Shown: positions 7,846 to 15,931, counted from the stretch's first letter. The stretch: 34,170 nucleotides of DNA from Aphodomonas sp964553125 (GCA_964553125.1 CAZKJW010000015.1:1-34170), one strand, 5' to 3'. Notes: generated by a model not told the origin, from the letters alone. Program-made: numbers and translations.

Positions 7846-7875
7846 GAATAGAATCCCGCTCCGGCGGCCATACTG
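7846..7875 (+). promoter_or_regulatory. Sigma-G-type promoter of sigG
   Basis: GAATA at 7846-7850 and CATACTG at 7869-7875 are separated by 18 bp. This fits the B. subtilis sigma-G pattern (about GHATR-N18-CATNNTA, last base differing) and could also be read by sigma-F. The predicted start near 7882 leaves a leader of about 36 bases before the sigG ATG. The placement directly upstream of sigG fits autoregulation. The match is seen; use by sigma-G is inferred. Confidence 0.6.
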
Positions 7876-7917
7876 CATGTGGGCAAGTCCCGTGATTACA
7901 CCGCACGGAGGGAAGAA

Positions 7918-8691
7918 ATGCCGATTAACAAGGTGGAAATCTGTGGCGTGGATACCTCGTCCCTGCCGGTACTCACGAACGAGCGTATGCGCGAGCTTTT
8001 CCCGCTGGTTCACGGCGGCAACCGCGCTGCGCGCGAAGAATTCATTCGCGGAAACCTGCGTCTTGTGCTGAGCGTCATTCAGCGGTTTTCCAACCGCGGC
8101 GAAAACGCCGACGATCTCTTTCAGGTGGGCTGCATTGGGCTGATGAAGGCGCTGGATAATTTCGACGTCTCCCAGAACGTCCGCTTTTCCACGTACGCCG
8201 TGCCGATGATCATCGGCGAGATCCGCCGCTATCTGCGCGACAACAACGCCATTCGCGTCAGCCGTTCGCTGCGGGATACGGCCTATAAGGCGCTGCGCGC
8301 CCGTGAAAACCTCACCACCCGCACCGGACGCGAACCGACGATGACCGAGCTGGCCGCGTCGATGGAAATGCCTCGCGAGGAAGTCGTGTTCGCGCTCGAG
8401 GCCATTCAGGATCCGGTCTCGCTGTTCGAGCCCGTCATGGGCGAGGGCGGCGACGCCGTGTGCGTCATGGATCAGGTGAAGGACGAGAAGGAATCCGACG
8501 CCGCGTGGCTTGAGGGCATCGCCCTGCGCGAGGCGATGAACCGCCTCACCGAGCGCGAGCGAAAAATCCTCCGGATGCGCTTCTATGAGGGGCGCACGCA
8601 GATGGAGGTCGCCGGCGAAATCGGTATCTCGCAGGCGCAGGTATCCCGGCTGGAGAAAAACGCGCTGGGGCATCTGAGGAAGTATGTGTGA
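7918..8691 (+). CDS. sigG: RNA polymerase sigma-G factor (forespore, late)
   Basis: Late forespore sigma factor that drives spore protection and germination genes. The 257-residue protein closely follows B. subtilis SigG: N-terminal NKVEICGVDTSSLPVL, region 2 NLRLVLSVIQRF and DDLFQVGCIGLMKALDNFD, the -10-contact helix STYAVPMIIGEIRRYLRDNN, region 3 with DPVSLFEPV, and region 4 helix-turn-helix VAGEIGISQAQVSRLEKNAL. The ATG at 7918 is selected because GGAGGGA lies 4 bases upstream and the conserved N-terminus begins there; an in-frame ATG at 7879 is poorer. A sigma-G-like promoter lies just upstream. Read-through from spoIIGA-sigE is possible, as in B. subtilis, but must cross the repeat array. 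Confidence 0.96.
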   Translation: MPINKVEICGVDTSSLPVLTNERMRELFPLVHGGNRAAREEFIRGNLRLVLSVIQRFSNRGENADDLFQVGCIGLMKALDNFDVSQNVRFSTYAVPMIIGEIRRYLRDNNAIRVSRSLRDTAYKALRARENLTTRTGREPTMTELAASMEMPREEVVFALEAIQDPVSLFEPVMGEGGDAVCVMDQVKDEKESDAAWLEGIALREAMNRLTERERKILRMRFYEGRTQMEVAGEIGISQAQVSRLEKNALGHLRKYV

Positions 8692-8770
8692 GGGGAAATC
8701 CCCCGCCCTTTTCTGACGCTTCGGAAAGGGCGGCTCATCCGGCGGACTGATTCTTTTTTCCCGGCAGAAA

Positions 8771-8814
8771 ACGGCACTGCGCATCAATGCGTTGGCATTT
8801 TTGCGCAGTGCCGT
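8771..8814. terminator. Candidate bidirectional terminator between sigG and the secreted-protein gene
   Basis: ACGGCACTGCGCA (8771-8783) pairs perfectly with 8802-8814. An inner AATGC/GCATT stem closes a GTTG tetraloop. The plus-strand tail is moderately T-rich (TTCTTGCTTTCTTCT) and the minus-strand tail starts TTTTCTGCC. It sits between the convergent sigG and the minus-strand gene, where a shared terminator is expected. Confidence 0.65.
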
Positions 8815-8826
8815 TCTTGCTTTCTT

Positions 8827-9103
8827 CTAAATAACGCCGGAGCCGATCTTGGTACACTGCGCGTTCTTTGGCAGGTGTCCATACGAAATACGCTTTCTGT
8901 CCCCCAAGCGAATCGAGGCTTTATTGTTCTTGTGCGAATGCACTGTTGGAAAACGTGGTAACAAAGGACAGGGAAGCATCCTCATGGAGAATGAAAGCAG
9001 CCTTGTCCATGAATTCGCCATTCGCGCTCAATACTGTGATGGAGAATTCGTCTCCATTTGAAGTAGAAAGCTCTGTTGCAACGCCGTGTGCAGAATCAAA
9101 CAT
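8827..9103 (-). pseudogene. Frameshifted C-terminal remnant of the upstream secreted-protein gene
   Basis: The frame at 9096-9758 stops at 9096. The +1-shifted minus frame runs on without a stop from about 9128 down to 8921 and encodes a protein-like, non-repetitive stretch (MFDSAHGVATELSTSNGDEF ... HEDASLSFVTTFSNSAFAQEQ, 60 residues from its ATG at 9103). There is no Shine-Dalgarno for a separate gene at 9103. A further shift would continue through KASIRLGDRKRISYGHLPKN to a stop at 8827, just before the terminator hairpin; that third segment is less certain. The simplest reading is that the original protein was about 280 or more residues and was broken by one or two small indels. A sequencing error or a programmed frameshift is the alternative; no classical slippery heptamer is visible. 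Confidence 0.5.
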
Positions 9104-9758
9104 TGTTGTCAGGGACTGAGTTCTGCTGAATTATGATCACATCAGAAGACCCCTGTTCCTTCGGGGCGCTGCGCATATGGGTGTCAATTTCCAGCCACGC
9201 GTTGATTGCCAGTCCGGGGTAGGAATTGGTATTTCCCGCCCAATACGTATCAATCGCATCATCATAGCTGAAATCAGAGCCTTCAACCGTGTCCCATGGA
9301 GTTTGCACTGCCGATAGATCAAGGCCTCCCCTGTCGGAATTGCTTTCAAAAATCAGTCTCCACGGAGCGGCTTCATATCCGATCAAGTAGAGGTGTTCAT
9401 GCTCTTGATAATAGGACATCGAGAATAGATTGAGCGCCACCGTCGTCTTGGTACTATCTTGATCGATTGATACCACTTCATAGGACATAGCCGTACAGCC
9501 GTTATTTACATCCATTGAGGATGACGGTAAGCGTACGACAGCATTTGAAATTGCTTCCCTCAGTTTGGTTGAGAGGAAATCATTCGTCAAATCAATTTCT
9601 TTTGTCCGCCCTGTTCTCTCCAGACGTTCAAGCCGTTCATAACGCTTTGCTGAAACGGCGGCCATATCGCCTGTTTCTGCACAGGCAAACACTGGCGCAA
9701 GCGCGAGAACCAGCAAAATCATCAAAGCTCTTGATGCGTAAACAGAGAGATGCTTCAT
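9096..9758 (-). CDS. Secreted protein of unknown function, probably 3'-frameshifted
   Basis: 220 residues with a clear signal peptide: basic start (MKHLSVYASR), hydrophobic core (about 11-24) and an A-x-A-type cleavage region near VFACAETG. The cysteine in that region gives only a poor lipobox, so secretion by signal peptidase I is likelier than lipidation. A short helical, charged stretch follows (about 36-75), then a mixed region. I do not recognise a domain. The gene is visibly more AT-rich than its neighbours, with less G/C-ending codons, which suggests acquisition by transfer. The reading frame probably continued past the present stop before an indel. A weak AGGAAA lies about 10 bases before the ATG. 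Confidence 0.65.
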   Translation of the reverse strand: MKHLSVYASRALMILLVLALAPVFACAETGDMAAVSAKRYERLERLERTGRTKEIDLTNDFLSTKLREAISNAVVRLPSSSMDVNNGCTAMSYEVVSIDQDSTKTTVALNLFSMSYYQEHEHLYLIGYEAAPWRLIFESNSDRGGLDLSAVQTPWDTVEGSDFSYDDAIDTYWAGNTNSYPGLAINAWLEIDTHMRSAPKEQGSSDVIIIQQNSVPDNNV

Positions 9759-9921
9759 AGCGTTATTTGTTTCCTGTCCGTTGATTTTGTTCGTAAAAGG
9801 TTTTGTGTTTCCTCTCTTTCACCTATATAACGTGATAACGCAGGGATTTTATCCGCAATCATTTCCATTCGACTCTGTTTCGTCGGAAATGCTCCGCCCG
9901 GCATGGCCGGCCGATACGAAT

Positions 9922-9952
9922 TCAGTCGGAGTTTTTCCTGATTTCCGACTGA
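9922..9952 (-). terminator. Stem-loop downstream of the oxidoreductase gene
   Basis: TCAGTCGGA (9922-9930) pairs perfectly with 9944-9952, 13 bases after the stop codon at 9966. The minus-strand tail is not T-rich, so it may protect the 3' end of the operon mRNA or terminate weakly. Confidence 0.4.
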
Positions 9953-9965
9953 TTGCGAAGCGGTT

Positions 9966-11051
9966 TCAGCGCGCCGTGGAAGTAATCTCTTCCGCGCTGA
10001 CTTCGCGCCCCAGCGCATCGGAAAGATAAATTCCCTGCTGAATCAGCAGACAGCGCAGCGCAATTTCCGCCGAATTGAGCAGCGGAACCTCTCCGCGCAG
10101 CGCAGCAATCCAATGATTCTGCGGATGGTCATATGCCCACGCCAAAGGATCAATGGCATGAATCCGCTGCTCCGCTTCTTCCATATCCGGATAGGAGGTC
10201 ATCTCCATATCGCCCATGGTTGTCATCAGCTTGAACTGCGGCCTGATGCGAAGCCCGCCCTTTGATCCAGCCAGAAAATCGCCACCCAGATCGTCCATGT
10301 TGATCGCCCACGATTCCACAAGGTCGAGCACGGCGCCGTTATCAAACCGGATGAATCCGAGCCCCAGCTCCTCTACGTCAAAGCCGCTCTCCTTGCGCCG
10401 CGTTTCATCCATTGCTTTTTCCTGAAACAGTTTTCCGCTGATGCGCACCGGCTCAGGAAGCCCCATGAGATAAATCATCTGCGCCATCCGGTAAATCGAC
10501 ATATCCTGAATCGCGCCGCCGCCAGAGCGCTGCTTCTGAACGAAATTCGCCGAGTAAGGCCCGTCCACGTAAGGCCGGCCGCGCCGACGATATCCCGCAG
10601 AGCGGGCATAATAAATATGACCCAGATACCCCTCGTCGATCAGTTTTCTGGCGTAGCGCGTTTCCGGTGAGAACACGAACATCAGCTGCACATGCAGCAT
10701 ACGACGATATTTCTTCGCCGCCTCCAGCATGGCGACGCCCTCCCGATACGTGGAAGCCAGCGGTTTCTCGCAGTAGACGTGTTTTCCGGCCGCCATGGCG
10801 GCAATGGCGGCTTCCGCATGCAGCGCGTTGTGCAGGCAAACGTCAACCGCATCCAGATCATCGCGCTTGAGCATTTCATGGTAATCCGTATACCGGTTCT
10901 GAATCTGATACGCGTCGCACAGCGTTTCAAGCGCGGTTGGATTGATATCGGCGGCGGCCACAATTTCAACGCCGGGAATTTTTCGATAGTTCTCCAGATG
11001 AACCTTCGCAATCATTCCCATGCCGATCATTCCGATACGAATCGTTTTCAT
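9966..11051 (-). CDS. Gfo/Idh/MocA family NAD(P)-dependent oxidoreductase
   Basis: Cytoplasmic dehydrogenase of a family that oxidises or reduces a hydroxyl of sugars, inositols and sugar derivatives. It has 361 residues. The N-terminal Rossmann fold has IGMIGMGMIAKVH (6-18) and an acidic ADINP after strand 2. The catalytic CEKP motif is at 94-97 (K96). The C-terminal alpha/beta domain has GGGAIQDMSIYRMAQMIYLMG. There the position that is His in inositol-type enzymes is Tyr, as in glucose-fructose oxidoreductase-like and dihydrodiol-dehydrogenase-like members. It overlaps the ADP-ribosylglycohydrolase-family gene by 4 bases (ATGA) and ends the transport operon. It probably acts on the imported sugar or on the aglycone or sugar released by that enzyme. 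The substrate cannot be told from sequence. Confidence 0.88.
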   Translation of the reverse strand: MKTIRIGMIGMGMIAKVHLENYRKIPGVEIVAAADINPTALETLCDAYQIQNRYTDYHEMLKRDDLDAVDVCLHNALHAEAAIAAMAAGKHVYCEKPLASTYREGVAMLEAAKKYRRMLHVQLMFVFSPETRYARKLIDEGYLGHIYYARSAGYRRRGRPYVDGPYSANFVQKQRSGGGAIQDMSIYRMAQMIYLMGLPEPVRISGKLFQEKAMDETRRKESGFDVEELGLGFIRFDNGAVLDLVESWAINMDDLGGDFLAGSKGGLRIRPQFKLMTTMGDMEMTSYPDMEEAEQRIHAIDPLAWAYDHPQNHWIAALRGEVPLLNSAEIALRCLLIQQGIYLSDALGREVSAEEITSTAR

Positions 11052-12697
11052 TTTTCCTCACTTTCCTTGCTGAACACATAATACGGGTCGGGGTTCGTGT
11101 TTTCCATGTCTCCGTTCAGCAGTGTGAACGGAAGCGCAAGGCTCATCGGCCCGCATGACGACGAAAGCAGAATCACGCCGCGCATCGGCGACGCGCATGC
11201 CTGCTCGCACTGCAGCCGTATCTCAACCTTCTGCGAAACGCCCCTCCGCGTTGCGCCGTGCATATAGGGCGTTTTCAGTGTGACGGCGCCCTGCGCGCCG
11301 GAAAGCACGGCAAGCGGAGCATCGCACCAGACGCGCAGCTCGACAATCTGCGGCGCACGGGAATGGTTCTCAATGTTCACCGTCAGGCGCTTGCTTTCGC
11401 CGCTGCGGATGAAGGGGCCGTTCTCAAGCAGCAGCTGCGCATCAAATGCGCCGCCATGGTAAACGGGGCCGTCAGCCAGCCGCGTATAGCATGTGGAATC
11501 CTGTCCGTGCAGAAGCTCTGCCGGCGGCAGCAGTTCCATTGCCTGCGGCGCAATATCCAGCGCCTGCTGATATGCCAGCCCGACCTGCGTTCCCAGCCGG
11601 ACCAGTCGCTCAACCAGCTGCGGCACGGTCTGCGGCAAATCGCGCCCGCCCTCGCCGAGATCGCCGACGTTCAGGCACATGGTCTTTATTTTCTCGCCAA
11701 TCGGTTCCGTCCATTTTTCCGCAAAGCAGGAAGGCCCTCCGATGATTCCGCATATTGCGCAGCCGGTAGCCGCCGTGCAGTCCGTATCGTCTCCGTAATA
11801 GATCACGATTTTCAGCAGCTTGTCCGTGTCTCCGCCGGAATACAGAAGACCGGCCGTCAGGAAAGCCATCGCAGAAGGCGCATCCATGCCGATTTCGCCG
11901 TCCATCCAGCCGTCGCGGCGCTGCTGGGGATCGCCCATTTCCGGGTTTGCGTTATTCGCGCTTCCGCGGAAACGCTTCAGAATTTGCTCGCGCAAGCCTC
12001 TCCAGTCCGCGTTTTCTTTCCATGCCGCCCATGTAAAACGAACCGCCTGCGCAACGCGGCAATCCTCCGGAATGAAAGAAAGCCCGATTTCAAGCAGCTT
12101 CTCCCAATCATGCTCCACAAACGCGGCGCTTTCCATCGCCGCAACGAACAGCATTGCATAGAGCCCTTCGCCGTTTCCATGATCCAGAATCGCATCCTGA
12201 TACGCATATCGCACAGCGATTTCCGGAGCGCCGGGGCAGATCGTCGCCCAGATTTCACTGCGCACGAAAGCGCCATTGCTGTTTTTATGCTCGTTCAGCC
12301 ATGAGCCGCTGTAAGGCGGCGTCATGCCGCGGCGCATATTCGCCTTCGCGTTGCCGTACTCGGCCCAGTTCGGCGTCAGAAAATTCAGCCAATACTCGCA
12401 CAACGCCTCTGAAGTGAGAGAAAGCCCCTTCTCCTCCAGAGCAATCAGGCTGAGCAGCTGCAAATCCAAATCGTCGTTCGGATACGGCTCGCCGTGAAGT
12501 TCCTGCTGATAGCCGGAAAATTCGTTCGTTCTGCGCTGCCACTCCATCGGCGCGCCGGCCGTTCCGCCGATGTTTTTTCCCAGAAAACAGCCGTAGAGGC
12601 TGTCCTCATAGTGTTCTCTCCCGATTCTGTATTTGACCGGATCGGGTTTTCCCATCGTTCGGCGCATGGGAATCATGGGGCAGGGTTCCAGTTTCAT
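11048..12697 (-). CDS. ADP-ribosylglycohydrolase-family enzyme with beta-rich C-terminal extension
   Basis: The N-terminal ~360 residues match the DraG/ARH fold of di-magnesium hydrolases that cleave N- or O-ribosyl bonds. Motifs seen: G36-x3-G40...APMEW, a metal-site NDDLD at 74-78, GMDAPSA near 270, and GDDTDCTAATGCAICGIIGG at 302-321. These correspond to the paired metal-binding Asp clusters of the family. The family core is about 300-360 residues; this protein has 549. The last ~150 residues alternate hydrophobic and polar residues in a beta-sandwich-like pattern with no motif I recognise. No signal peptide is visible, so it should act in the cytoplasm on imported material. It lies between the permease and oxidoreductase genes, which suggests a catabolic glycosidase rather than reversal of protein ADP-ribosylation. 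The substrate is unknown. Confidence 0.85.
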   Translation of the reverse strand: MKLEPCPMIPMRRTMGKPDPVKYRIGREHYEDSLYGCFLGKNIGGTAGAPMEWQRRTNEFSGYQQELHGEPYPNDDLDLQLLSLIALEEKGLSLTSEALCEYWLNFLTPNWAEYGNAKANMRRGMTPPYSGSWLNEHKNSNGAFVRSEIWATICPGAPEIAVRYAYQDAILDHGNGEGLYAMLFVAAMESAAFVEHDWEKLLEIGLSFIPEDCRVAQAVRFTWAAWKENADWRGLREQILKRFRGSANNANPEMGDPQQRRDGWMDGEIGMDAPSAMAFLTAGLLYSGGDTDKLLKIVIYYGDDTDCTAATGCAICGIIGGPSCFAEKWTEPIGEKIKTMCLNVGDLGEGGRDLPQTVPQLVERLVRLGTQVGLAYQQALDIAPQAMELLPPAELLHGQDSTCYTRLADGPVYHGGAFDAQLLLENGPFIRSGESKRLTVNIENHSRAPQIVELRVWCDAPLAVLSGAQGAVTLKTPYMHGATRRGVSQKVEIRLQCEQACASPMRGVILLSSSCGPMSLALPFTLLNGDMENTNPDPYYVFSKESEEK

Positions 12698-12751
12698 GTT
12701 GCAGCCTCCTTTGAAAAGAAATAAAACGCAATGCTTTTGCGCCGGATGCGG

Positions 12752-13624
12752 CTATTGCTTCATGCTGTCGCCCGCGCTGATCGCCTTTTCCACCTGCTCG
12801 GAAAAGAAAACATAAATCAGAATCGGCACAATGGACGTAATGGCCATGGCGGCGAAAAGGCCGCCGTAATCCGTGCGGGTGCTCAGCGTGTAGCCGAGAA
12901 GCGCCAGCGGCAGAGTTTTCAGCGCGTCCGTGTTGATGATGACAAGAGAATAAATCATTTCATTCCAGCTTTGCAGGAAAATAAAAACGGACATACATGC
13001 AAGCGGAGAATGCATGATCGGGAGCATAATCCGGAAGAAAATTCCCCACACGCCGCAGCCGTCAATCACCGCAGCTTCCTCCATTTCGCTCGGAATCGAC
13101 CGCATGAAGGACGTGGCGATCAGCGTGGAAATGCCCAGGCTGAAAGCCGAAATGACAAGAATGACCGCCAGCGGCGAATCGACCAGCCGCAGCCTCCGAA
13201 GCAGCATGAACACCGGCGTGACCACAATCTGCGACGGAAAAATGATGCCGAGAATGACCAGCGGCATCGCTTTCTCACGCCCGCGCCACTGCATGCGCGT
13301 CAGCGCAAAGGAAAGCATACAGGAAACCATCAGCGTCAGCGCCACGGTTCCAAGTGTGTAAAGGACGCTGTTTGCAAAATATTTCAGAATGCCGCGATTG
13401 ACAACGGCATCGTAGTAGTTTCCAAAATACCATTCCTTTGGAAACCAGAAAACATCGCCCGTCTGCAGCTGCACCGTCGTCTTGAAAGAATTTACGAAAA
13501 GAAAGAATAACGGATAAACCGTAGTGAAGGCCAGAACGCCCAGCACGCACGACCAGAAAATCCGCACGGCTTTATTGCGCATCAGATTTGGATTCTGCTG
13601 AACGGCGCCACGTGATTTTTTCAA
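12752..13624 (-). CDS. Carbohydrate ABC transporter permease, MalG-type
   Basis: Inner-membrane subunit of a CUT1-type sugar importer. It has 290 residues with six predicted membrane segments, the first near residues 18-38. The cytoplasmic EAA loop, which docks to the ATPase, is visible as EMEEAAVIDGCGVWGIFFRIMLP. The C-terminus (SEQVEKAISAGDSMKQ) has the usual Q-x4-G-x3-K-like ending of MalG-type permeases. It starts 16 bp after the other permease gene, so they form one transcription unit. No ATP-binding subunit gene is present in the window. A shared MsmX-like ATPase encoded elsewhere is the usual solution in Bacillota. Confidence 0.9.
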   Translation of the reverse strand: MKKSRGAVQQNPNLMRNKAVRIFWSCVLGVLAFTTVYPLFFLFVNSFKTTVQLQTGDVFWFPKEWYFGNYYDAVVNRGILKYFANSVLYTLGTVALTLMVSCMLSFALTRMQWRGREKAMPLVILGIIFPSQIVVTPVFMLLRRLRLVDSPLAVILVISAFSLGISTLIATSFMRSIPSEMEEAAVIDGCGVWGIFFRIMLPIMHSPLACMSVFIFLQSWNEMIYSLVIINTDALKTLPLALLGYTLSTRTDYGGLFAAMAITSIVPILIYVFFSEQVEKAISAGDSMKQ

Positions 13625-13640
13625 ACAGACACCCCCTTTT

Positions 13641-14540
13641 TCAGAATTGCAGGGACTCTTTTCCCTGCCCGCGGTCTTTCATGATGAACGCGATGCAGGC
13701 AATCATCAGGCAGCACTCGATCATTGTCAGAACCGACATAGCGCTTGAAAGGCCGTATCGCAGGTTTGTGAACGTTTCTCGATAAATGAGCATCATTACG
13801 GTCGTCGTGATCTCTCCCGGCCCGCCGCCCGTCATAACATAAACCTGCGGGAACGTATAAAACGCAGCGATCGTTTGCGTGATCATGCAGATTTTGATCG
13901 TGTTCTTGCAGAGCGGAAAGGAAATATACCAGGTGTTCTGCCAGAAATTGGCGCCGTCAATCTGCGCCGCCTCAAAATACGAAGCGGGAATGGACTGAAT
14001 GGACGTATAGACAAGCAGCACCGTCATACCGAACACCCACCACATGCCGACAATCATCAGACAAGGCAATGCAGTTTTGCTGCTGCCGAGCCAGAGCTGA
14101 ACGGAATCGCCCAGCCCAAGAACGGTCAGAAGCCGGTTCAGAAGCCCCCACTCATAATTATAGATGGTCAGCCAGAGCTGAGAAATGACTGTAACAGAGA
14201 GAAGAAAAGGAATCAGAAACGCGGTTTTGTAAATCCTGCGGATTTGGCAGCGCAGGCCGGATGTGATGAACGCCGTAATGCTGCCGAGGCAGGCAATCCC
14301 TAAAAAGCCGAACGCCGCGCAGTACAGCGAGCGCTTATTGGCGCGTAAAAAAATCTTTTCACGGAAAATCTGCGCATAATTCCCCAAGCCGACATAATCG
14401 CTGTAGGAAATACCGTCTGTTTTCATCAGAGACAGCCGCGCCAGACTGAAAATCGGATAAACAACAAACGCTGCGAAAAGAATGATGGCAGGCAGACAAA
14501 ACAACAGAATATTTCTTTTGCTTCCCAGCACCTTTTTCAT
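13641..14540 (-). CDS. Carbohydrate ABC transporter permease, MalF/UgpA-type
   Basis: Partner permease of the CUT1-type importer. It has about 299 residues and six predicted membrane segments, beginning with LLFCLPAIILFAAFVVYPIF. The EAA loop is ASYFEAAQIDGANFWQNTWY, followed by the conserved FPLCKNTI; GGGPGEITTT near the C-terminus is typical of the UgpA/MalF group. Two starts are possible. The ATG at 14540 has GGAGG 11 bases upstream and gives MKKVLGSKRN; an ATG at 14558 adds six residues but itself carries that GGAGG. I prefer 14540. A hairpin separates it from the binding-protein gene, which would lower its expression relative to the binding protein. Confidence 0.9.
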   Translation of the reverse strand: MKKVLGSKRNILLFCLPAIILFAAFVVYPIFSLARLSLMKTDGISYSDYVGLGNYAQIFREKIFLRANKRSLYCAAFGFLGIACLGSITAFITSGLRCQIRRIYKTAFLIPFLLSVTVISQLWLTIYNYEWGLLNRLLTVLGLGDSVQLWLGSSKTALPCLMIVGMWWVFGMTVLLVYTSIQSIPASYFEAAQIDGANFWQNTWYISFPLCKNTIKICMITQTIAAFYTFPQVYVMTGGGPGEITTTVMMLIYRETFTNLRYGLSSAMSVLTMIECCLMIACIAFIMKDRGQGKESLQF

Positions 14541-14579
14541 TGATGGACTCGCCTCCATAAACGAAACGTCTTCATAAAA

Positions 14580-14611
14580 TTGGGCTCCGAATTTCGGAAT
14601 TCAGAGCCCAA
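14580..14611 (-). terminator. Attenuating stem-loop between binding-protein and permease genes
   Basis: TTGGGCTC (14580-14587) pairs with GAGCCCAA (14604-14611), with more pairing inside the loop (GAATT/AATTC). On the minus strand the stem is followed by TTTTATG. A leaky terminator at this place would make binding protein in excess over permeases, as is common in such operons. Confidence 0.65.
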
Positions 14612-14635
14612 CAGAAATGAAACGTTCTCTCTTTT

Positions 14636-15931
14636 TCAGTCGGTGGTGACAGCCGTATCCAGATCCGCCAGATAGCTGTCCGTCGTGTAGCCGCTGTCAG
14701 AGAAGAGGCGGGTGGAGTAATCAAACACATAGGACAGACCCGCAGAAGAGGGCATACTGTCTACCAGATAGTTCTTGCACCACTTCGCATTGGCAATGGC
14801 GTCCTGCACATCAAGCGCCGCCTTGCAAAGCTCGGTTTCGGCCTTCCAGCCCAGCTTCTCCGCATCCCACGGGAGCGCGAAAGCGCCCTGATACGTATAC
14901 TCATACTCGTTCTTGAGCATGGCCAGCGTGACGGCCAGCTTTACGGCGGCTTCCTTGTCCTTGGAGTTGGCGTTCACCATGAAGCCGCAATTCGCTTTCA
15001 GGCCGCCCATCAGGCTCGCGGCGTAGTTTTCAACATCGCCGTTGAGCATGGGGTAGAACATCACCGCAAGATCGTCGCCGATCGCTTCGTTCATCATGGA
15101 GATGAAGTTGGTGCCGTCTGCAAAGAAGGCGGCTTCGCCGGCCTGGAACTTGGAGTTCGCTTCCGTGCGGTCGATGAGCGCAATGTTCTTGGGGAAGTAT
15201 CCCAGATCGATCAGCTCTTTCGTCGCATCAACGGCGGCCTTGTACGCTTCGCTCTCGGAGAACGTCTTGCCGTTGAAGTTGACGATATCATAGGTATCGC
15301 TTGCGGTCACAGTGTAAGCAAGGCTTTCCACCCAGCAGGCGCCCATCCAGCCGTCCGCCGCGCCGGTGACGACCGGGATATAGCCGCCGTCGAGCACCTT
15401 CTGGCAGACTTCCTTGAAGGAAGCGTAATCCTTCGGAATCTCCGTAACGCCCACTTTGTTAAGGATGCCCATATTCACATACATGCACCACACCGTGCTG
15501 GTTTCAAACGGAATGGCGTACACCTGCTCCTGCGCGTCGAGGAACGCTTTGGTGCCGTCGGTCATGTATTCCCGGTAGGCGTCCAGATACTCGTTCAGGG
15601 GCAGAACATAGCCGCCGTTGATCAGCGGATCGGCATACGTGCCACCATGGCACCACCATACGTCCACATCGCATCCGCCTGCGGCCATCTGCGTACGGAT
15701 TTTCGTTTCGGCGGTCTCTGCGTCGCCCTCGGTGATGCGGAACTCCACGTCATACTCCGGAAGCCGCTCTGCGAGCACGCTCTTGATGAATTCGGAAACC
15801 TGGCGATGGTTGTCCTCGGTGACAAAGAAGTCGACAACCAGCTTTTCCTTTGCGAAGGCGATGCTTCCCGTCAACGTCAGGAGCATGGAAACGACCACCA
15901 GCATTGAGAAGAGTCTTGTCATCCTTTTCAT
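14636..15931 (-). CDS. Extracellular solute-binding protein of a carbohydrate ABC importer
   Basis: Captures the transported sugar or glycoside outside the cell and delivers it to the two permeases. It has 431 residues with the layout of family 1 solute-binding proteins: N-terminal VVDFFVTEDNH, a middle YAIPFETSTVWCMYVNMGIL and FQAGEAAFFADGTNF. The ATG at 15931 is chosen because AAGGAGGA lies about 7 bases upstream; the open frame extends 16 codons further without a ribosome site. The signal peptide (about residues 1-27) ends LTGSIAFA-KEK, a signal peptidase I site with no lipobox cysteine. Most Gram-positive binding proteins are lipoproteins, so this one lacks the usual membrane anchor. It heads the operon and faces the divergent sensor-kinase gene. 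Confidence 0.92.
   Translation of the reverse strand: MKRMTRLFSMLVVVSMLLTLTGSIAFAKEKLVVDFFVTEDNHRQVSEFIKSVLAERLPEYDVEFRITEGDAETAETKIRTQMAAGGCDVDVWWCHGGTYADPLINGGYVLPLNEYLDAYREYMTDGTKAFLDAQEQVYAIPFETSTVWCMYVNMGILNKVGVTEIPKDYASFKEVCQKVLDGGYIPVVTGAADGWMGACWVESLAYTVTASDTYDIVNFNGKTFSESEAYKAAVDATKELIDLGYFPKNIALIDRTEANSKFQAGEAAFFADGTNFISMMNEAIGDDLAVMFYPMLNGDVENYAASLMGGLKANCGFMVNANSKDKEAAVKLAVTLAMLKNEYEYTYQGAFALPWDAEKLGWKAETELCKAALDVQDAIANAKWCKNYLVDSMPSSAGLSYVFDYSTRLFSDSGYTTDSYLADLDTAVTTD

Noticed and set aside
8703..8733. Stem CCGCCCTTT/AAAGGGCGG as the sigG terminator
   Set aside because: The stem is perfect, but the T-run at 8752-8758 is about 18 bases away; the hairpin at 8771-8814 is a better candidate.
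7318..8787. A 489-codon minus-strand open frame across sigG and the repeat array
   Set aside because: It is antisense to the well-supported sigG, has no family similarity, and its repetitive part arises from the DNA repeats; GC-rich codon bias in sigG keeps the opposite frame open.
8849..9119. Short plus-strand open frames in the sigG-distal gap
   Set aside because: They oppose the minus-strand remnant, which reads as more protein-like, and have no ribosome site.
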